Assembly (NCBI GenBank): GCA_900556845.1
Contig: USQO01000004.1
Coordinates: 1-58,694 of the forward strand
DNA: 58,694 nt
Source: an uncultured Bacteroides sp.
GTDB lineage: Bacteria; Bacteroidota; Bacteroidia; Bacteroidales; Bacteroidaceae
Direction of reading: 5' to 3'
Shown here: one piece after another, positions 34,228-43,687 of the stretch
How positions within the stretch are numbered: position 1 is the stretch's first letter
Layout of the letters: each line of letters starts with the position of its first letter
Notes under the pieces: model-generated
What the model saw: the letters and a program-made list of their open reading frames with translations, nothing else
The model's database searches: none
What the model was told of the DNA's origin: nothing
Translations under genes and position numbers: made by a program

Positions 34228-35088
34228 TTAGGCTTTCTGGGGAGTACGCATAATCAGCTTAACGGCAGCCCAGTTGTTTTTCTGGCGGAAGTGGATGAAC
34301 TCCATACCCAGACTTTCACCTTTTTCGCGGATAGCAGGAATATCTTCTACATAAAAACCGCTCATATAGATTTCGGAACCCTCTTTCATGCAGGCAGCAT
34401 AGGCAGGCATGTCTGCCAGCAGGATGTTACGGTTGATGTTGGCAATGATGACATCGAACGGTGCTCTTCCTTCCAGCAATCGTGCGTCTCCCAGTTCTAC
34501 GTTGATATTGTTGAGGCCGTTCAGCTGGATGTTGTCGCGTGAATTGTTTACGCACCAGTCGTCGATGTCGATGGCTGTTACCGGATCGGCACCGCGCATG
34601 CTGGCAAGAATGGCAAGGATAGAAGTACCGCATCCCATATCGAGTACAGACTTTCCTTTCAGGTCGGCATCGAGCAACTCGCCGATGATGGAACTGGTAG
34701 TTTCATGGTGACCGGTACCGAAAGCCATCTGGGGATTGATGACAATGTCGTATTCAGCTTTGGGAACATCGGTATGGAAGGTGCTGTGAATCACGCAGCG
34801 GTTTTCGATGACGATGGGCTGGAAGAAATTCTTTTCCCATTCTTCATTCCAGTCCTTGTCTTCCGGTTCGCTGATGGAGTAGGTGAGGGTTACACCTTCC
34901 AAAGGAAACTCGGCCAGCATATTGTCCAAGGCTTCCTGGTCGAAGAGTGACTGCTGTATGTAGGCTTGAACTCCGTTTTCGCACTCCACGAAACTCTCGA
35001 ATCCTATTTCGCCTGCCAGAGCAGACAGTACATCGGTAATGGTTTCATTGCATGGCTGTGCTGTAAAAGTTACTTCAAAGTATTTCAT
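34228..35088 (-). CDS. prmA: Ribosomal protein L11 methyltransferase
   Basis: PrmA trimethylates ribosomal protein L11 using S-adenosylmethionine. The 286-residue product has the N-terminal L11-binding domain and a class-I methyltransferase core. The core carries GTGHHETTSSII, the SAM motif VLDMGCGTSILAILASMRGA and the VIANINRNIL motif. The length is normal. It is a single-gene unit ended by the hairpin at 34031 and preceded by a TATCTTTG -7 box. Confidence 0.95.
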   Translation of the reverse strand: MKYFEVTFTAQPCNETITDVLSALAGEIGFESFVECENGVQAYIQQSLFDQEALDNMLAEFPLEGVTLTYSISEPEDKDWNEEWEKNFFQPIVIENRCVIHSTFHTDVPKAEYDIVINPQMAFGTGHHETTSSIIGELLDADLKGKSVLDMGCGTSILAILASMRGADPVTAIDIDDWCVNNSRDNIQLNGLNNINVELGDARLLEGRAPFDVIIANINRNILLADMPAYAACMKEGSEIYMSGFYVEDIPAIREKGESLGMEFIHFRQKNNWAAVKLIMRTPQKA

Positions 35089-35118
35089 GACTGTATTTTG
35101 TTTTGGGGTTTCTGTCTA

Positions 35119-35126
35119 CAAAGATA
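35119..35126 (-). promoter_or_regulatory. Candidate -7 box of prmA, TATCTTTG
   Basis: It matches TAnnTTTG on the minus strand, 31 bp before the prmA ATG. No -33 element is found at the usual spacing. Confidence 0.45.
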
Positions 35127-35298
35127 GCAAGAATAGCACAAGCCCCATGGATTCAGGCTGAAAAAACGGTATAAAGGGCTGGAATCGTAAGTAAGTGCAG
35201 GAAAATCGTATTTTTTTATAGCTTTTCATTCGGGGAAAATCAGCAATTTTGCATCCGTAAAACATAATTTTTAACTAACCTAAAATTCTTTTTGATTT

Positions 35299-36609
35299 AT
35301 GTCTTTTTTTCGTTGTGGTAAAGTTGCAGTATTGGCTGCGGCGGTAGCATTGGGTAGCTGTACTCAGAAAACAGAAACATTGAGTTTGAAAGACCAGATT
35401 CTGCAAGATAAGAATATGGATAAGGTGGAACAGATGGCACTGGACTTGGTGAAGGGTGGTTTTAATGCCGGAAGTTCTTATAGCGAAGTATGGATTCGCG
35501 ATTACAATACTTTTATTGAACTCTCTATGGAGGTGATGCCGGATTCGCTGATACGTAAGAATCTGGATCTGTTCTTTGCTTTTCAGGGACCGACTGGTGA
35601 TATTGTAGATGGTTTTGTACCTATTTCTACAGCCGACCTGGACAACAAGGGTGGTTATAAATACCGTTTGTCTGACTTGGCTCCTGATTATGCAGCGCAT
35701 AAGAATACGGTAGAAACCGACCATGAAACTTCGTTGATTCAGGCTGTTGCCAAATACATCCGCAAGAGCAATAATAAGGATTATCTGCAGCATAAAATCG
35801 GTGACAAAACCGTATACGAACGCATGGGATGGGCTATGGAATATCTGATAAATGAAAAAACAGATAAGAAATACGGCCTGCTTACAGGAGCTACTACAGC
35901 CGACTGGGGCGATGTACAGCATGCTCATCCTTGGGGTGTAGAGATTGACGAGGATACTCGCTACTGTATGGATATCTATGATAATGCGATGTTTGCATTG
36001 GCACTGAACGATATGATTGAGCTTTCGGAAAATGACGCTGATAAGCAGAAATGGTCTGAAGTGCGCGAGCAGATTCTGAAAAATACAGATAAATATCTGT
36101 GGGACAAGGAAAACAGAAAATATATTCCGCATGTATATCTGACAGAATCGCCATTTACCGGATTCGATGAAAATAAGATTTACTATCATGGGGGGACTGC
36201 TGTTGCAATTTTGGCTGGAATGTTGCCCAAAGAGGAGATTGTTCATGCCAATAACCGTATGCTGGAAAACCAGAAGGCTGCACATGCACAGACTATCGGT
36301 CTGACGATGTATCCTACTTATCCGGCTGGTGCATTCGAAAGTAAAGGTATGTATCCGTATGGTTACCAGAACGGTGGTGACTGGACTTGGTTTGGTGCAC
36401 GCATGATTCATGCTTTGATAGAAAACGGCATGATTGAAGAAGCTTACACAGAACTGGAGCCGATGTTGACACGTGTTATTGAAAACAATTCGTTTAACGA
36501 ATGGTATACTCCAGCGGGTGAACCGATGGGATCGGGTACATTCAGAGGTGAGGCTGGTGTACTTTATACAGCTATTCAGATGTTGCGCGACTGGGCAGAA
36601 AATAATTGA
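35299..36609 (+). CDS. Six-hairpin glycosidase-like lipoprotein
   Basis: The 436-residue product has a lipoprotein signal (lipobox LGSC, Cys21) and a helical body resembling (alpha/alpha)6 glycosidases. Likely active-site segments are SEVWIRDYNTFIELS, DGFVPISTAD, a TDHETSLIQAVAKYI segment, TTADWGDVQ and GYQNGGDWTWFGARMIHALIE. I cannot assign a GH family with confidence; amylo-alpha-1,6-glucosidase and GH63-like enzymes are the nearest in look. It should sit in the outer membrane or periplasm. It is followed 36 bp later by an acetylesterase-like gene, so the pair probably trims a decorated glycan. Confidence 0.78.
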   Translation: MSFFRCGKVAVLAAAVALGSCTQKTETLSLKDQILQDKNMDKVEQMALDLVKGGFNAGSSYSEVWIRDYNTFIELSMEVMPDSLIRKNLDLFFAFQGPTGDIVDGFVPISTADLDNKGGYKYRLSDLAPDYAAHKNTVETDHETSLIQAVAKYIRKSNNKDYLQHKIGDKTVYERMGWAMEYLINEKTDKKYGLLTGATTADWGDVQHAHPWGVEIDEDTRYCMDIYDNAMFALALNDMIELSENDADKQKWSEVREQILKNTDKYLWDKENRKYIPHVYLTESPFTGFDENKIYYHGGTAVAILAGMLPKEEIVHANNRMLENQKAAHAQTIGLTMYPTYPAGAFESKGMYPYGYQNGGDWTWFGARMIHALIENGMIEEAYTELEPMLTRVIENNSFNEWYTPAGEPMGSGTFRGEAGVLYTAIQMLRDWAENN

Positions 36610-36645
36610 TAAAAGTTTTTTTGAATAATCTAATAACAGGATATT

Positions 36646-37443
36646 ATGAAATGGTTTGGTACTTTGATAGCATGCCTTATTTCGGCAACTGCCCTGGCGC
36701 AGGGATATGATAAGGTGGAGAAACGTGAGAAGGTGGATTTTGAAAATATACATAAATCTACGGTGCTTTTCACTTTCGGACAGTCTAATTCGGCCAACCA
36801 TGGACAGTGGTCGCATTTGTACACCCCTGTGCACGAAGTGTATAATTATTTCCAGGGAAATCTTTATAAGGCAAAAGACCCGTTTCTGGGTGCAACCGGT
36901 GAAGGTGGAAGTGTATGGGGCATTGTTGCGGACGGACTTATAGACAAGAAGTTGGCAGAACGTGTCACTGTCGTTCCGATTGGTGTAGGCGGCGTGGAAA
37001 TCGGTGCCTGGGCTAAAGGGGGCAACTTGCATGAATTGCTTTGCTCTACTGTACGTCAGCTTGTAGAAAAGAAAGTTCATGTTGATTATATCTGCTGGCA
37101 TCAGGGAGAATCGGATAATATCCGCAATACGTCTACCGAAGAATATATCAGTCAGTTCCTTACAATTCGTGAAGTATTCCGTAGCAACGGTATTGATGCT
37201 CCGATTATTGTGGCTGTGGCCAGCTATCATCCGGACTGTATAGACGAGAATTTCGGCTGTTCGGATGAAATCAGAAATGCGCAGATCCGTCTTGCAGAGG
37301 AATACGATGATATTTATCTGGGACCTGATACAGACCAGTTGAACCAACTGTATCAGCGTGCAGACGGAGTTCATTTTTCTTACCTGGGGCAAAAGGAACA
37401 TGCCAGACTATGGGTTGAATCTGTATTGCGCATAAAAAAATAG
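36646..37443 (+). CDS. Sialate O-acetylesterase-like SGNH esterase
   Basis: The 265-residue secreted esterase has a signal peptide (1-19) and the SASA-domain motifs: FGQSNSANHG with nucleophile Ser47, WHQGESDN at 151-158 and a C-terminal DGVHFSYLGQKEH that supplies the Asp-His pair. Such enzymes remove O-acetyl groups from sialic acid or plant glycans such as xylan. The neighbouring glycosidase suggests joint action on one acetylated glycan. No SusC/SusD genes accompany the pair, so it is not a full polysaccharide utilisation locus. A terminator follows at 37481. Confidence 0.88.
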   Translation: MKWFGTLIACLISATALAQGYDKVEKREKVDFENIHKSTVLFTFGQSNSANHGQWSHLYTPVHEVYNYFQGNLYKAKDPFLGATGEGGSVWGIVADGLIDKKLAERVTVVPIGVGGVEIGAWAKGGNLHELLCSTVRQLVEKKVHVDYICWHQGESDNIRNTSTEEYISQFLTIREVFRSNGIDAPIIVAVASYHPDCIDENFGCSDEIRNAQIRLAEEYDDIYLGPDTDQLNQLYQRADGVHFSYLGQKEHARLWVESVLRIKK

Positions 37444-37480
37444 GTTTTTTTCAAAATTATGCATGTTTGTTGTAAGTAAA

Positions 37481-37531
37481 AATGTAGGGGAACCCCTATT
37501 CTTGAATAGGGGATTTCTCTGCATTTTTTTT
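37481..37531 (+). terminator. Intrinsic terminator of the glycosidase-esterase unit
   Basis: The core arms CCCCTATTC (37493-37501) and GAATAGGGG (37504-37512) are perfect, with weaker outer pairing between AATGTAGGGG and TTCTCTGCATT. A run of eight T's follows. It lies about 40 bp past the esterase stop. Confidence 0.88.
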
Positions 37532-37542
37532 ATCTTTATTGC

Positions 37543-37550
37543 TATATTTG
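37543..37550 (+). promoter_or_regulatory. -7 box TATATTTG
   Basis: It matches TAnnTTTG, lies 40 bp before the ATG at 37591 and sits immediately after the terminator. The -33 region is T-rich but has no clear TTTG. Confidence 0.5.
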
Positions 37551-37590
37551 TAATGTGAAATAGTAGATAAACAATAAAAACAGCATAACT

Positions 37591-38976
37591 ATGAAAAAAT
37601 GGATATTGGCATCGTTGGTATCTGCATGTCTGCCTTTTATGGCAATGGCTCAGGTGGCCGATGATCTTTATTATGTTCCAAAGAAAAAAGAGGCTGTAAA
37701 GAAAACGGAGAAAAAGGTTGAAACATCGCCGGTTGAATCACAGCCTGTGCAGACAACAAATGTATATGCAGCACCCGGAACGACTGTTGTAGTCAAGGAT
37801 GCGGCAGGAGAAATACGTGATGTGGATGAGTATAACCGCCGGTACACATCGCGTGAAAATACTTTCTCGTTCAACAATGACACACTCGTTGTTCAGGAAA
37901 AGCCTTATACGGAAAGAGGCGAATGGGTAGGCGGCGAATTTGTGGGTTCGCAGTCCGATTATGAGTATGCTATGCGTATTGTGCGTTTTCGTAATCCGCG
38001 TTATGCCATTCCGGTGAGCAGTCCGCTTTATTGGGATGTGGTGTATGGCGGAATGTATCCTTCGTGGGACTGGAACGTTTACGATGACGGTATGTATGCG
38101 TATGTCTTTCCTACTTATACCAACCGCTTATGGTGGGACTGGCGCTGGAATTCGTATGGACCGGGATGGGGATTCAGCATAGGCTGGACTTCGCCTTGGT
38201 ATTATGGCTGGTATTCTCCTTATTATTGCGGATATTGGGGAGGTTACTGGGGACCGGGTTGGCATCACCATCATTATCCCTATTACGGTGGATGGTATGG
38301 CGGTTATTATGGCTGGGGACGTCCTGCCGACAGAAATCCTTCGGGACGCTATCACGGAACTGGCAGCTACCAGCGTCCGAATAGTGGTGTAAACGGTGGA
38401 CGTTATTCGGGTGGTGACGCATATCGTCGTCCGAACAGCGGATTGGCTTCGGGCAGAACGGTTTCTACCGGATCGGATATCCGGGTAGGCAATACGACGG
38501 GGGGACGTAATTATTCTTCTGTCCGTACGGACCAGACAGGTAGGGTACGTTCTACAGGCCGTGTCGTAAATCCGACTTCCAATTCGAATATGACGAGTGT
38601 ACGTCCTGCAAATTCGGGTGTAGTGAACCGGGCAGACCGTACAGATCCTCGTAGAAATATCTCATCGGGTACTGTCAACAATGCTGCACGTTCGGCTTAC
38701 AGTCGTCCGAATTCTTATATCCGTCCGAGCTCTTCTTCTACCATGGAGGGAACAAGATCTACTTATACACGTCCTAGCAGTACGCGTTCGAGTGTAAACC
38801 GGACATCTACTCGTTCTTATAACAGAAGTGATTTTAATAATTCGAACAACAGTTCTTACCAGCGCTCTAGCAGCAGCTCTTCGTTTAGAAGCAGTGGAAG
38901 CAGTTACAGTGGCGGTGGACGTTCTACCGGTACAGGTGGCGGTGGTGGCCGTTCTTCAGGTGGTGGCCGCAGGTAA
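37591..38976 (+). CDS. Secreted low-complexity protein (Tyr/Trp/Gly core, Ser/Arg-rich tail)
   Basis: I know of no function. The 461-residue product has a signal peptide (1-20) and a Lys/Glu/Val-rich linker. A structured region at about 75-170 is followed by an extreme Trp/Tyr/Gly stretch (about 175-250, for example YGWYSPYYCGYWGGYWGPGW). The C-terminal 200 residues are dominated by Ser, Arg, Gly, Asn and Thr, ending in a poly-Gly/Ser tail. Bacteroides homologues are sometimes labelled vitellogenin-like because of composition only. It could be a surface or matrix protein. The FadL-like gene starts 50 bp downstream and is probably cotranscribed. Confidence 0.8.
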   Translation: MKKWILASLVSACLPFMAMAQVADDLYYVPKKKEAVKKTEKKVETSPVESQPVQTTNVYAAPGTTVVVKDAAGEIRDVDEYNRRYTSRENTFSFNNDTLVVQEKPYTERGEWVGGEFVGSQSDYEYAMRIVRFRNPRYAIPVSSPLYWDVVYGGMYPSWDWNVYDDGMYAYVFPTYTNRLWWDWRWNSYGPGWGFSIGWTSPWYYGWYSPYYCGYWGGYWGPGWHHHHYPYYGGWYGGYYGWGRPADRNPSGRYHGTGSYQRPNSGVNGGRYSGGDAYRRPNSGLASGRTVSTGSDIRVGNTTGGRNYSSVRTDQTGRVRSTGRVVNPTSNSNMTSVRPANSGVVNRADRTDPRRNISSGTVNNAARSAYSRPNSYIRPSSSSTMEGTRSTYTRPSSTRSSVNRTSTRSYNRSDFNNSNNSSYQRSSSSSSFRSSGSSYSGGGRSTGTGGGGGRSSGGGRR

Positions 38977-39026
38977 ACCGATTGGGTGTATAGGTAGTAG
39001 TATAAATCTTTATTCATGATAGCGCA

Positions 39027-40616
39027 ATGAAGAAAAAACAATATATATGTATGGCTGCACTTTTTTTGGGAAGTGTGCCGGCTGCTGCACAGTTTTCGTA
39101 TGATGCAGCACAGGTTTCAGGAAAAGAATTGAACGGTACGGCAAGATTTGTTGGTATGGGCGGTGCGATGAGTGCCTTAGGAGGTGACCTCTCGGTGATG
39201 CGGAGTAATCCGGCTGGTATTGGTATTTACCGCAGTCATGACTTGGCTTTGTCGTTCGGATTTAACAATACGCGGAATTCGGCTACCTTTAATGAAGTGA
39301 ATATGACGCAAAACCGAAATCGGGCTTCGTTCGATCAGGTTGGTTTTGTCTATTCCAATCATATCGGTAACAAGACTGCTTTGCGTTTTGTGAATTTCGG
39401 ATTCAATTATCATAAGAGCAAGAATTTCAATAAGCTGTTTAATATGGGCGGCAATCTGGGAGGTACTTCTCAGACGTTCCAGATGGCAGAGATGACCAAT
39501 GCGATTTCTGATTTTTCATCAAGTGGCTTTGGTGCAAATGACTATACGGCTTTGATTGGGCACGATAACCCTTATACAGACCGTACGTGGGACGATGTTT
39601 CTACACTTACTAAAATGGGTGTACGTACCGGACTGGTGGAATGGAGCAATGCGGATAATAAGGCCATCAGCTGGCTGGGTAAATCGAATGAGTACAACAG
39701 TCGCGAGGAAGGTGGAATCAGCGAGTATGACTTTACGGCTGCATTCAATGTGTCCGACCGTTTTTACTTTGGTGTAGACCTGGGTGTTTATGACCTGAAC
39801 TATACAAAGAGTTCGCTGTACCTGGAAGACTTGCTTACAGATGATATGGCAAGCGATAACGGTGGATACCAGATGAAGAATTATTTCCGTGCCGAGGGAA
39901 CGGGTATCGACTTGAAGCTGGGTGCTATTATCCGTCCGTTTGAATATTCTCCTTTCCGTATCGGTCTTGCTGTGCATACGCCGACCTGGTATAATGTGAC
40001 GTACTCTTATTCATCACGTATCGAGTCTAGTATTCCGCTGGTTGATAATGGAGCTAATCTTTATCAGGATACGTATGATGCACTGGGACGGAACTTTGTC
40101 TACGATTATCAGATTCGTACTCCATGGGTTTTCAATGCAAGCTTGGGAACAACTTTCAGTGGGGTAGTGGCTGTAGGTGCTGAATATGAATATCAGAATT
40201 ATTCGACTTGCCGCTTTGCCGATGTAAATGGGGTAGAGTTCCTGGATTCTACACACGAAATTGAAAATAACTTGCAGGGTGTGCATACAGTACGCTTGGG
40301 CATAGAATCTAGTCCTGTGGCTGGTTTGTCTGTTCGTGCAGGTTATAATTATTCTACAGCTGCATTTAAGGATGAGGCCTACAAATATATGGCTTATTAT
40401 GAAACCCGAACCGATACGGAATACAACAATACAAAAGCGCTGAATACGGTTACCGTTGGTTTGGGATACAGATGGAAGATGCTTTATGCGGATTTTGCAT
40501 ATAAGTATGATATATATAAATCGGACTTCAGACCTTTTGATGATGTACAATTGCCAGTTACGAAGGTAGACAACGAACGCCATCAGGTATTGTTTACGCT
40601 GGGTGCCCGTTTCTAA
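39027..40616 (+). CDS. OmpP1/FadL-like outer-membrane transport protein
   Basis: The 529-residue protein has a signal peptide (1-21) and the FadL-type N-terminal hatch signature (GTARFVGMGGAMSALGGDLSVMRSNPAGIGIYRS). Many amphipathic beta strands follow and the last residue is aromatic (TLGARF), as outer-membrane barrels require. FadL-family channels carry hydrophobic compounds across the outer membrane; the ligand is unknown here. It ends in a long bidirectional terminator. Confidence 0.85.
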   Translation: MKKKQYICMAALFLGSVPAAAQFSYDAAQVSGKELNGTARFVGMGGAMSALGGDLSVMRSNPAGIGIYRSHDLALSFGFNNTRNSATFNEVNMTQNRNRASFDQVGFVYSNHIGNKTALRFVNFGFNYHKSKNFNKLFNMGGNLGGTSQTFQMAEMTNAISDFSSSGFGANDYTALIGHDNPYTDRTWDDVSTLTKMGVRTGLVEWSNADNKAISWLGKSNEYNSREEGGISEYDFTAAFNVSDRFYFGVDLGVYDLNYTKSSLYLEDLLTDDMASDNGGYQMKNYFRAEGTGIDLKLGAIIRPFEYSPFRIGLAVHTPTWYNVTYSYSSRIESSIPLVDNGANLYQDTYDALGRNFVYDYQIRTPWVFNASLGTTFSGVVAVGAEYEYQNYSTCRFADVNGVEFLDSTHEIENNLQGVHTVRLGIESSPVAGLSVRAGYNYSTAAFKDEAYKYMAYYETRTDTEYNNTKALNTVTVGLGYRWKMLYADFAYKYDIYKSDFRPFDDVQLPVTKVDNERHQVLFTLGARF

Positions 40617-40659
40617 TTTGTAATAGCTGAAATAAAAGTGGGCTTAGCCTGAATATAAA

Positions 40660-40706
40660 AAAACTGCTCCGGTCTTTACGGTATGACGAAAGATCGGAGC
40701 AGTTTT
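40660..40706. terminator. Bidirectional terminator between convergent genes
   Basis: The 18-bp arms (40660-40677 and 40689-40706, AAAACTGCTCCG and complement) have one wobble pair and an 11-base loop, with A and T runs outside. It serves both the FadL-like gene and the DUF4421 gene facing it. Confidence 0.9.
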
Positions 40707-40724
40707 GTCCTTAATAAGGATGGG

Positions 40725-41846
40725 TTATTTTTTGCGGTATTCTTTTTTCTTCCAGAAATTAAATCCGGCATAAATGCGGAGAGTACCGAAAGAGTTCGTC
40801 ATCGAGAAATTGTCCTTTCTGTAATCGTATGTGTGCAGCACGAGCGAAGCTCCAACATAGTATTTGCTGTTGTTCCATACCAGTCCGGCACGGGTTATGA
40901 GGTCGAAGTTAATATCTTTTATCCAGTCAGTCCAGGCCGACTGCGTGTTGTTGGTAGAGTGGCCGTTTATTTTGGCTTTTTTATAGGCAATGGCTGGCAT
41001 GAGTGATACGTTAAGCAGACAATTCTTGGCAAAGACCCAGTTGTATCCATAACCCAGGCTGAGATTATAGTCGTTGTATTTTACATTGTGCATTTTGAGC
41101 GAAGGCTTTAACTGTGTGAGCAGTTCTTCTGGCAACTGGGTATAATCGAAACTGATGTTATGCTGCGAGAATGAGAATCCGGCCATCAGTGAGCCTGCAC
41201 TTTTACGTTGGTTGGTAGACTGGCTGTAGGCTGCCGGATACGAAAAGCGCTTGTGATTGAAAATCCAATAGGTGTTGAATCCTTTAATATTACTCTGGAA
41301 TCCGTTGAAGCTGCTTCCGGTCAAATCATCTTTGATATGGAAGTTTTCATAAGAGCTTATCTTAAAGTCACTTCCGGTCTTGCGGTAGTAAAGGTCGACA
41401 CCGAATTTAGAACTGTACAGATTGAGTACCAGTTCTTTCTTGGGAGCCTTATTTTTGTTTTTCCCAAACAGGTCTTTTATGTCGAACGATAATCCCAGAA
41501 AAATCCATCTCCATCCGAAGTAGACTCCTATCTTTGTGTTCATGTTTGGAGCAAAGCTTATGCTTTGAGGACTCTCTTCACGGTTGGTTCCCAGTCGATA
41601 ATGCTCATACCAAACACTGTGTTCGAGCATGAAGGCCAGATTGTACAGATTGGGAGAGATGTAGGTGCTGTCTACATCATTGAGTTTCTTTCCTGTCTTC
41701 TTGATTTCTTTTCCTGCTTTTTTTATGGCATCTGTCACTTCTTTAGGCAAAATGGCATAAGGGTTTTTCTCTGTCTGTGCTTGGGAAGACAGACAGAGAA
41801 AAATCATGCATGCAGATAGATATAGTTTAAAGAACTTCAGTTTCAA
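40725..41846 (-). CDS. DUF4421-family secreted protein
   Basis: The 373-residue product has a signal peptide (1-23, SSQAQ), a short charged helix and a beta-rich region typical of the Bacteroidetes DUF4421 family (SISFAPNMNTKIGVYFGWRWIFLGLSFDI), likely an outer-membrane barrel. No function is established for the family. It lies 12 bp downstream of the Gfo/Idh gene at 41859 on the same strand and may be the last gene of the porin operon that starts at 45784. Confidence 0.82.
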   Translation of the reverse strand: MKLKFFKLYLSACMIFLCLSSQAQTEKNPYAILPKEVTDAIKKAGKEIKKTGKKLNDVDSTYISPNLYNLAFMLEHSVWYEHYRLGTNREESPQSISFAPNMNTKIGVYFGWRWIFLGLSFDIKDLFGKNKNKAPKKELVLNLYSSKFGVDLYYRKTGSDFKISSYENFHIKDDLTGSSFNGFQSNIKGFNTYWIFNHKRFSYPAAYSQSTNQRKSAGSLMAGFSFSQHNISFDYTQLPEELLTQLKPSLKMHNVKYNDYNLSLGYGYNWVFAKNCLLNVSLMPAIAYKKAKINGHSTNNTQSAWTDWIKDINFDLITRAGLVWNNSKYYVGASLVLHTYDYRKDNFSMTNSFGTLRIYAGFNFWKKKEYRKK

Positions 41847-41858
41847 ACAGGAATAAGT

Positions 41859-42851
41859 TTATAGTTTGTTCAGAATCTTGTCAAGTACCCAGTTGGTTGG
41901 AGTGGCACTGATTCCATCGCAGGTACAGATTGCTTTTCCTTGCAAGTGTTCTACTACCTTTTGTATAAGCGGTAATTGGACGTGTGGAGGATTGGCAGGC
42001 AGGAATTCTTCGCGTCCGCGTTCTGTGTGCAGGACGATGGGCTCGTAAGTAAATACAGAGAAACAAATCATTCCTTTGTCGCCGATGATTTCAATCCGGT
42101 CTTCTTTGGCTGATTCGTGGGCAACAAAACACCATGAACCGGAACCCGGTAAACCTGATTCGAAGCGGAAGCAGGCACTGATGGTATCTTCTACCGGATA
42201 GAGGCCTCCCAAATTACACTTGTATCCTTCTGCCTCCAAAATACATCCGAACATTTCTTGCAGCACATCAAACTGGTGGGGAGCCAAGTCGTAGAAATAG
42301 CCTCCTCCTGCAATGTCGGCTTGTACTCTCCAGGGAAGATTCTTGCTGTTATAGTCCAGGTTGCGGGGAGGCTGTGCAAAACGAATCTGTACGTTGATGA
42401 CATTTCCGATTTCCCGCTTGTCGAGAACCAGCTCTTTCACCTTTTCGAAGTAGGGAAGGTATCTTCTGTAGTAGGCTACAAAGCAAGGTATTTTGGTTTC
42501 TTGGGATATGCGGTTAATACGTGCACAGTCTTCGTAACTGGCTGCCATAGGCTTTTCTATGTATACAGGCTTACCTGCTTTCATGGCCATTATGGCATAT
42601 GTGGCATGAGAGGAAGGGGGAGTTGCTATGTAAATGGCATTAACATCCTCATCGCCGATGAGCTGTTGAGGGTCGGTGTACCAGCGGGAAATGTGGTGTC
42701 GCTTGGCATACGATTGCGCCTTTTCGGCATCACGGCTCATGACTGCTACAACTTCCGAACCTGGTATGAGTGTAAAAGCCGGTCCACTCTTCTTTTCGGT
42801 AACTTCACCACAACCGATAAATCCCCATCTTACTTTTTCCAGAATGTTCAT
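41859..42851 (-). CDS. Gfo/Idh/MocA family oxidoreductase
   Basis: The 330-residue NAD(P)-dependent oxidoreductase has the Rossmann motif WGFIGCGEVTEKK (9-21), the catalytic-region EKP motif in VYIEKPMAAS, and a C-terminal substrate domain with GGGYFYDLAPHQFDVL. There is no signal peptide. The substrate is unknown and likely a sugar or sugar derivative. It follows the solute-binding protein gene by 12 bp, an unusual neighbour for this enzyme. Confidence 0.9.
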   Translation of the reverse strand: MNILEKVRWGFIGCGEVTEKKSGPAFTLIPGSEVVAVMSRDAEKAQSYAKRHHISRWYTDPQQLIGDEDVNAIYIATPPSSHATYAIMAMKAGKPVYIEKPMAASYEDCARINRISQETKIPCFVAYYRRYLPYFEKVKELVLDKREIGNVINVQIRFAQPPRNLDYNSKNLPWRVQADIAGGGYFYDLAPHQFDVLQEMFGCILEAEGYKCNLGGLYPVEDTISACFRFESGLPGSGSWCFVAHESAKEDRIEIIGDKGMICFSVFTYEPIVLHTERGREEFLPANPPHVQLPLIQKVVEHLQGKAICTCDGISATPTNWVLDKILNKL

Positions 42852-42863
42852 GGTCTTATATCT

Positions 42864-43682
42864 TTAATTAAAATAGCGTTTGCAAAGTTTTTGGTATTCT
42901 TTTGTCCGGGTATATCTTTCCAACCAGCAGTTCAGTGTATCCAATAATATAGGAGATGATTTGCTGACTCCCCAAGAATAGAACTGGGTAAAACTGATAT
43001 CTGTTTTTATATCCAGATTGGGGAAGTCTTGACAGGAGGCTAAAGCGATGCTTTCGTCGCATACAGCATAATCAATATCCTTATTGGCTACCATAGCCAA
43101 GAGTTGTTCTGGGCCATAAAGTTCTACTTCATTAATATAGATGCTGTCTGCAATTTCTTCCATCAAATGGTGTAAGCGTAATATTGACGGTGAACCTTTG
43201 ACAATATACAGTGTCTTTCCGGCTAGCTGTAGCTGACTTTTAATGTATGCGGAATCCGTATCCGACTGTGCAGCACGCTGTACCAATACTTGCTTGCTAA
43301 GTTGGATGGGACGGGTAAACAGCAAGGAGTCTTTTGAGGTACTGTTTACAAGCGTACCCGTAGCCAGTATATCGTACTGTCCTTTCAAAACACTTTGCAG
43401 TCTGTTGGTAAAACTCATTTCGGGAGCAATGCGTGCCTCCAGATTTTTTTCTTGGGCAAATGCTTGCAGCAGTTCGTAATCGAATCCGGTAATTTGTCCG
43501 CTATCGACGTGATAGCTGATAGCATTGTATTCGGTAACAGCATTCAGAACGCCCGACGCAATGATTTCAGGATAGTCTCTTGGTGCAAAGATTTCCTTGG
43601 GATGCTTGTGGGAAAGAAGGATGCCGCTTATTAAAGCTATTACTGCAAATGCGGTGAGTATGTAGCCTGCATTTTTTTTCAT
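42864..43682 (-). CDS. Periplasmic solute-binding protein, family 3 (MltF N-domain-like)
   Basis: The 272-residue protein has an N-terminal signal/anchor helix (about 5-24) and a bacterial extracellular solute-binding family 3 fold (GFDYELLQAFAQEKNLEARI, YDILATGTLVNSTSKDSLLFTRPI, GSPSILRLHHL, and a C-terminal RTKEYQKLCKRYF). No permease or ATPase adjoins it, and the lytic transglycosylase domain of MltF is absent. It could be a sensor or binding protein for amino acids or muropeptides. It is the middle gene of a porin-binding protein-oxidoreductase unit, 5 bp after the porin. Confidence 0.83.
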   Translation of the reverse strand: MKKNAGYILTAFAVIALISGILLSHKHPKEIFAPRDYPEIIASGVLNAVTEYNAISYHVDSGQITGFDYELLQAFAQEKNLEARIAPEMSFTNRLQSVLKGQYDILATGTLVNSTSKDSLLFTRPIQLSKQVLVQRAAQSDTDSAYIKSQLQLAGKTLYIVKGSPSILRLHHLMEEIADSIYINEVELYGPEQLLAMVANKDIDYAVCDESIALASCQDFPNLDIKTDISFTQFYSWGVSKSSPILLDTLNCWLERYTRTKEYQKLCKRYFN

Positions 43683-43687
43683 AACAC

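Noticed and set aside
35231..35290. Weak CAATTTTG box before the glycosidase gene as a promoter
   Set aside because: It lacks the TA of the -7 consensus and a spaced -33, so it is not listed as a feature.
35275..37401. Antisense open frame of about 708 codons opposite the glycosidase and esterase genes
   Set aside because: The plus strand carries clear glycosidase-like and esterase motifs, signal peptides and a terminator; the antisense product has no recognisable domain.
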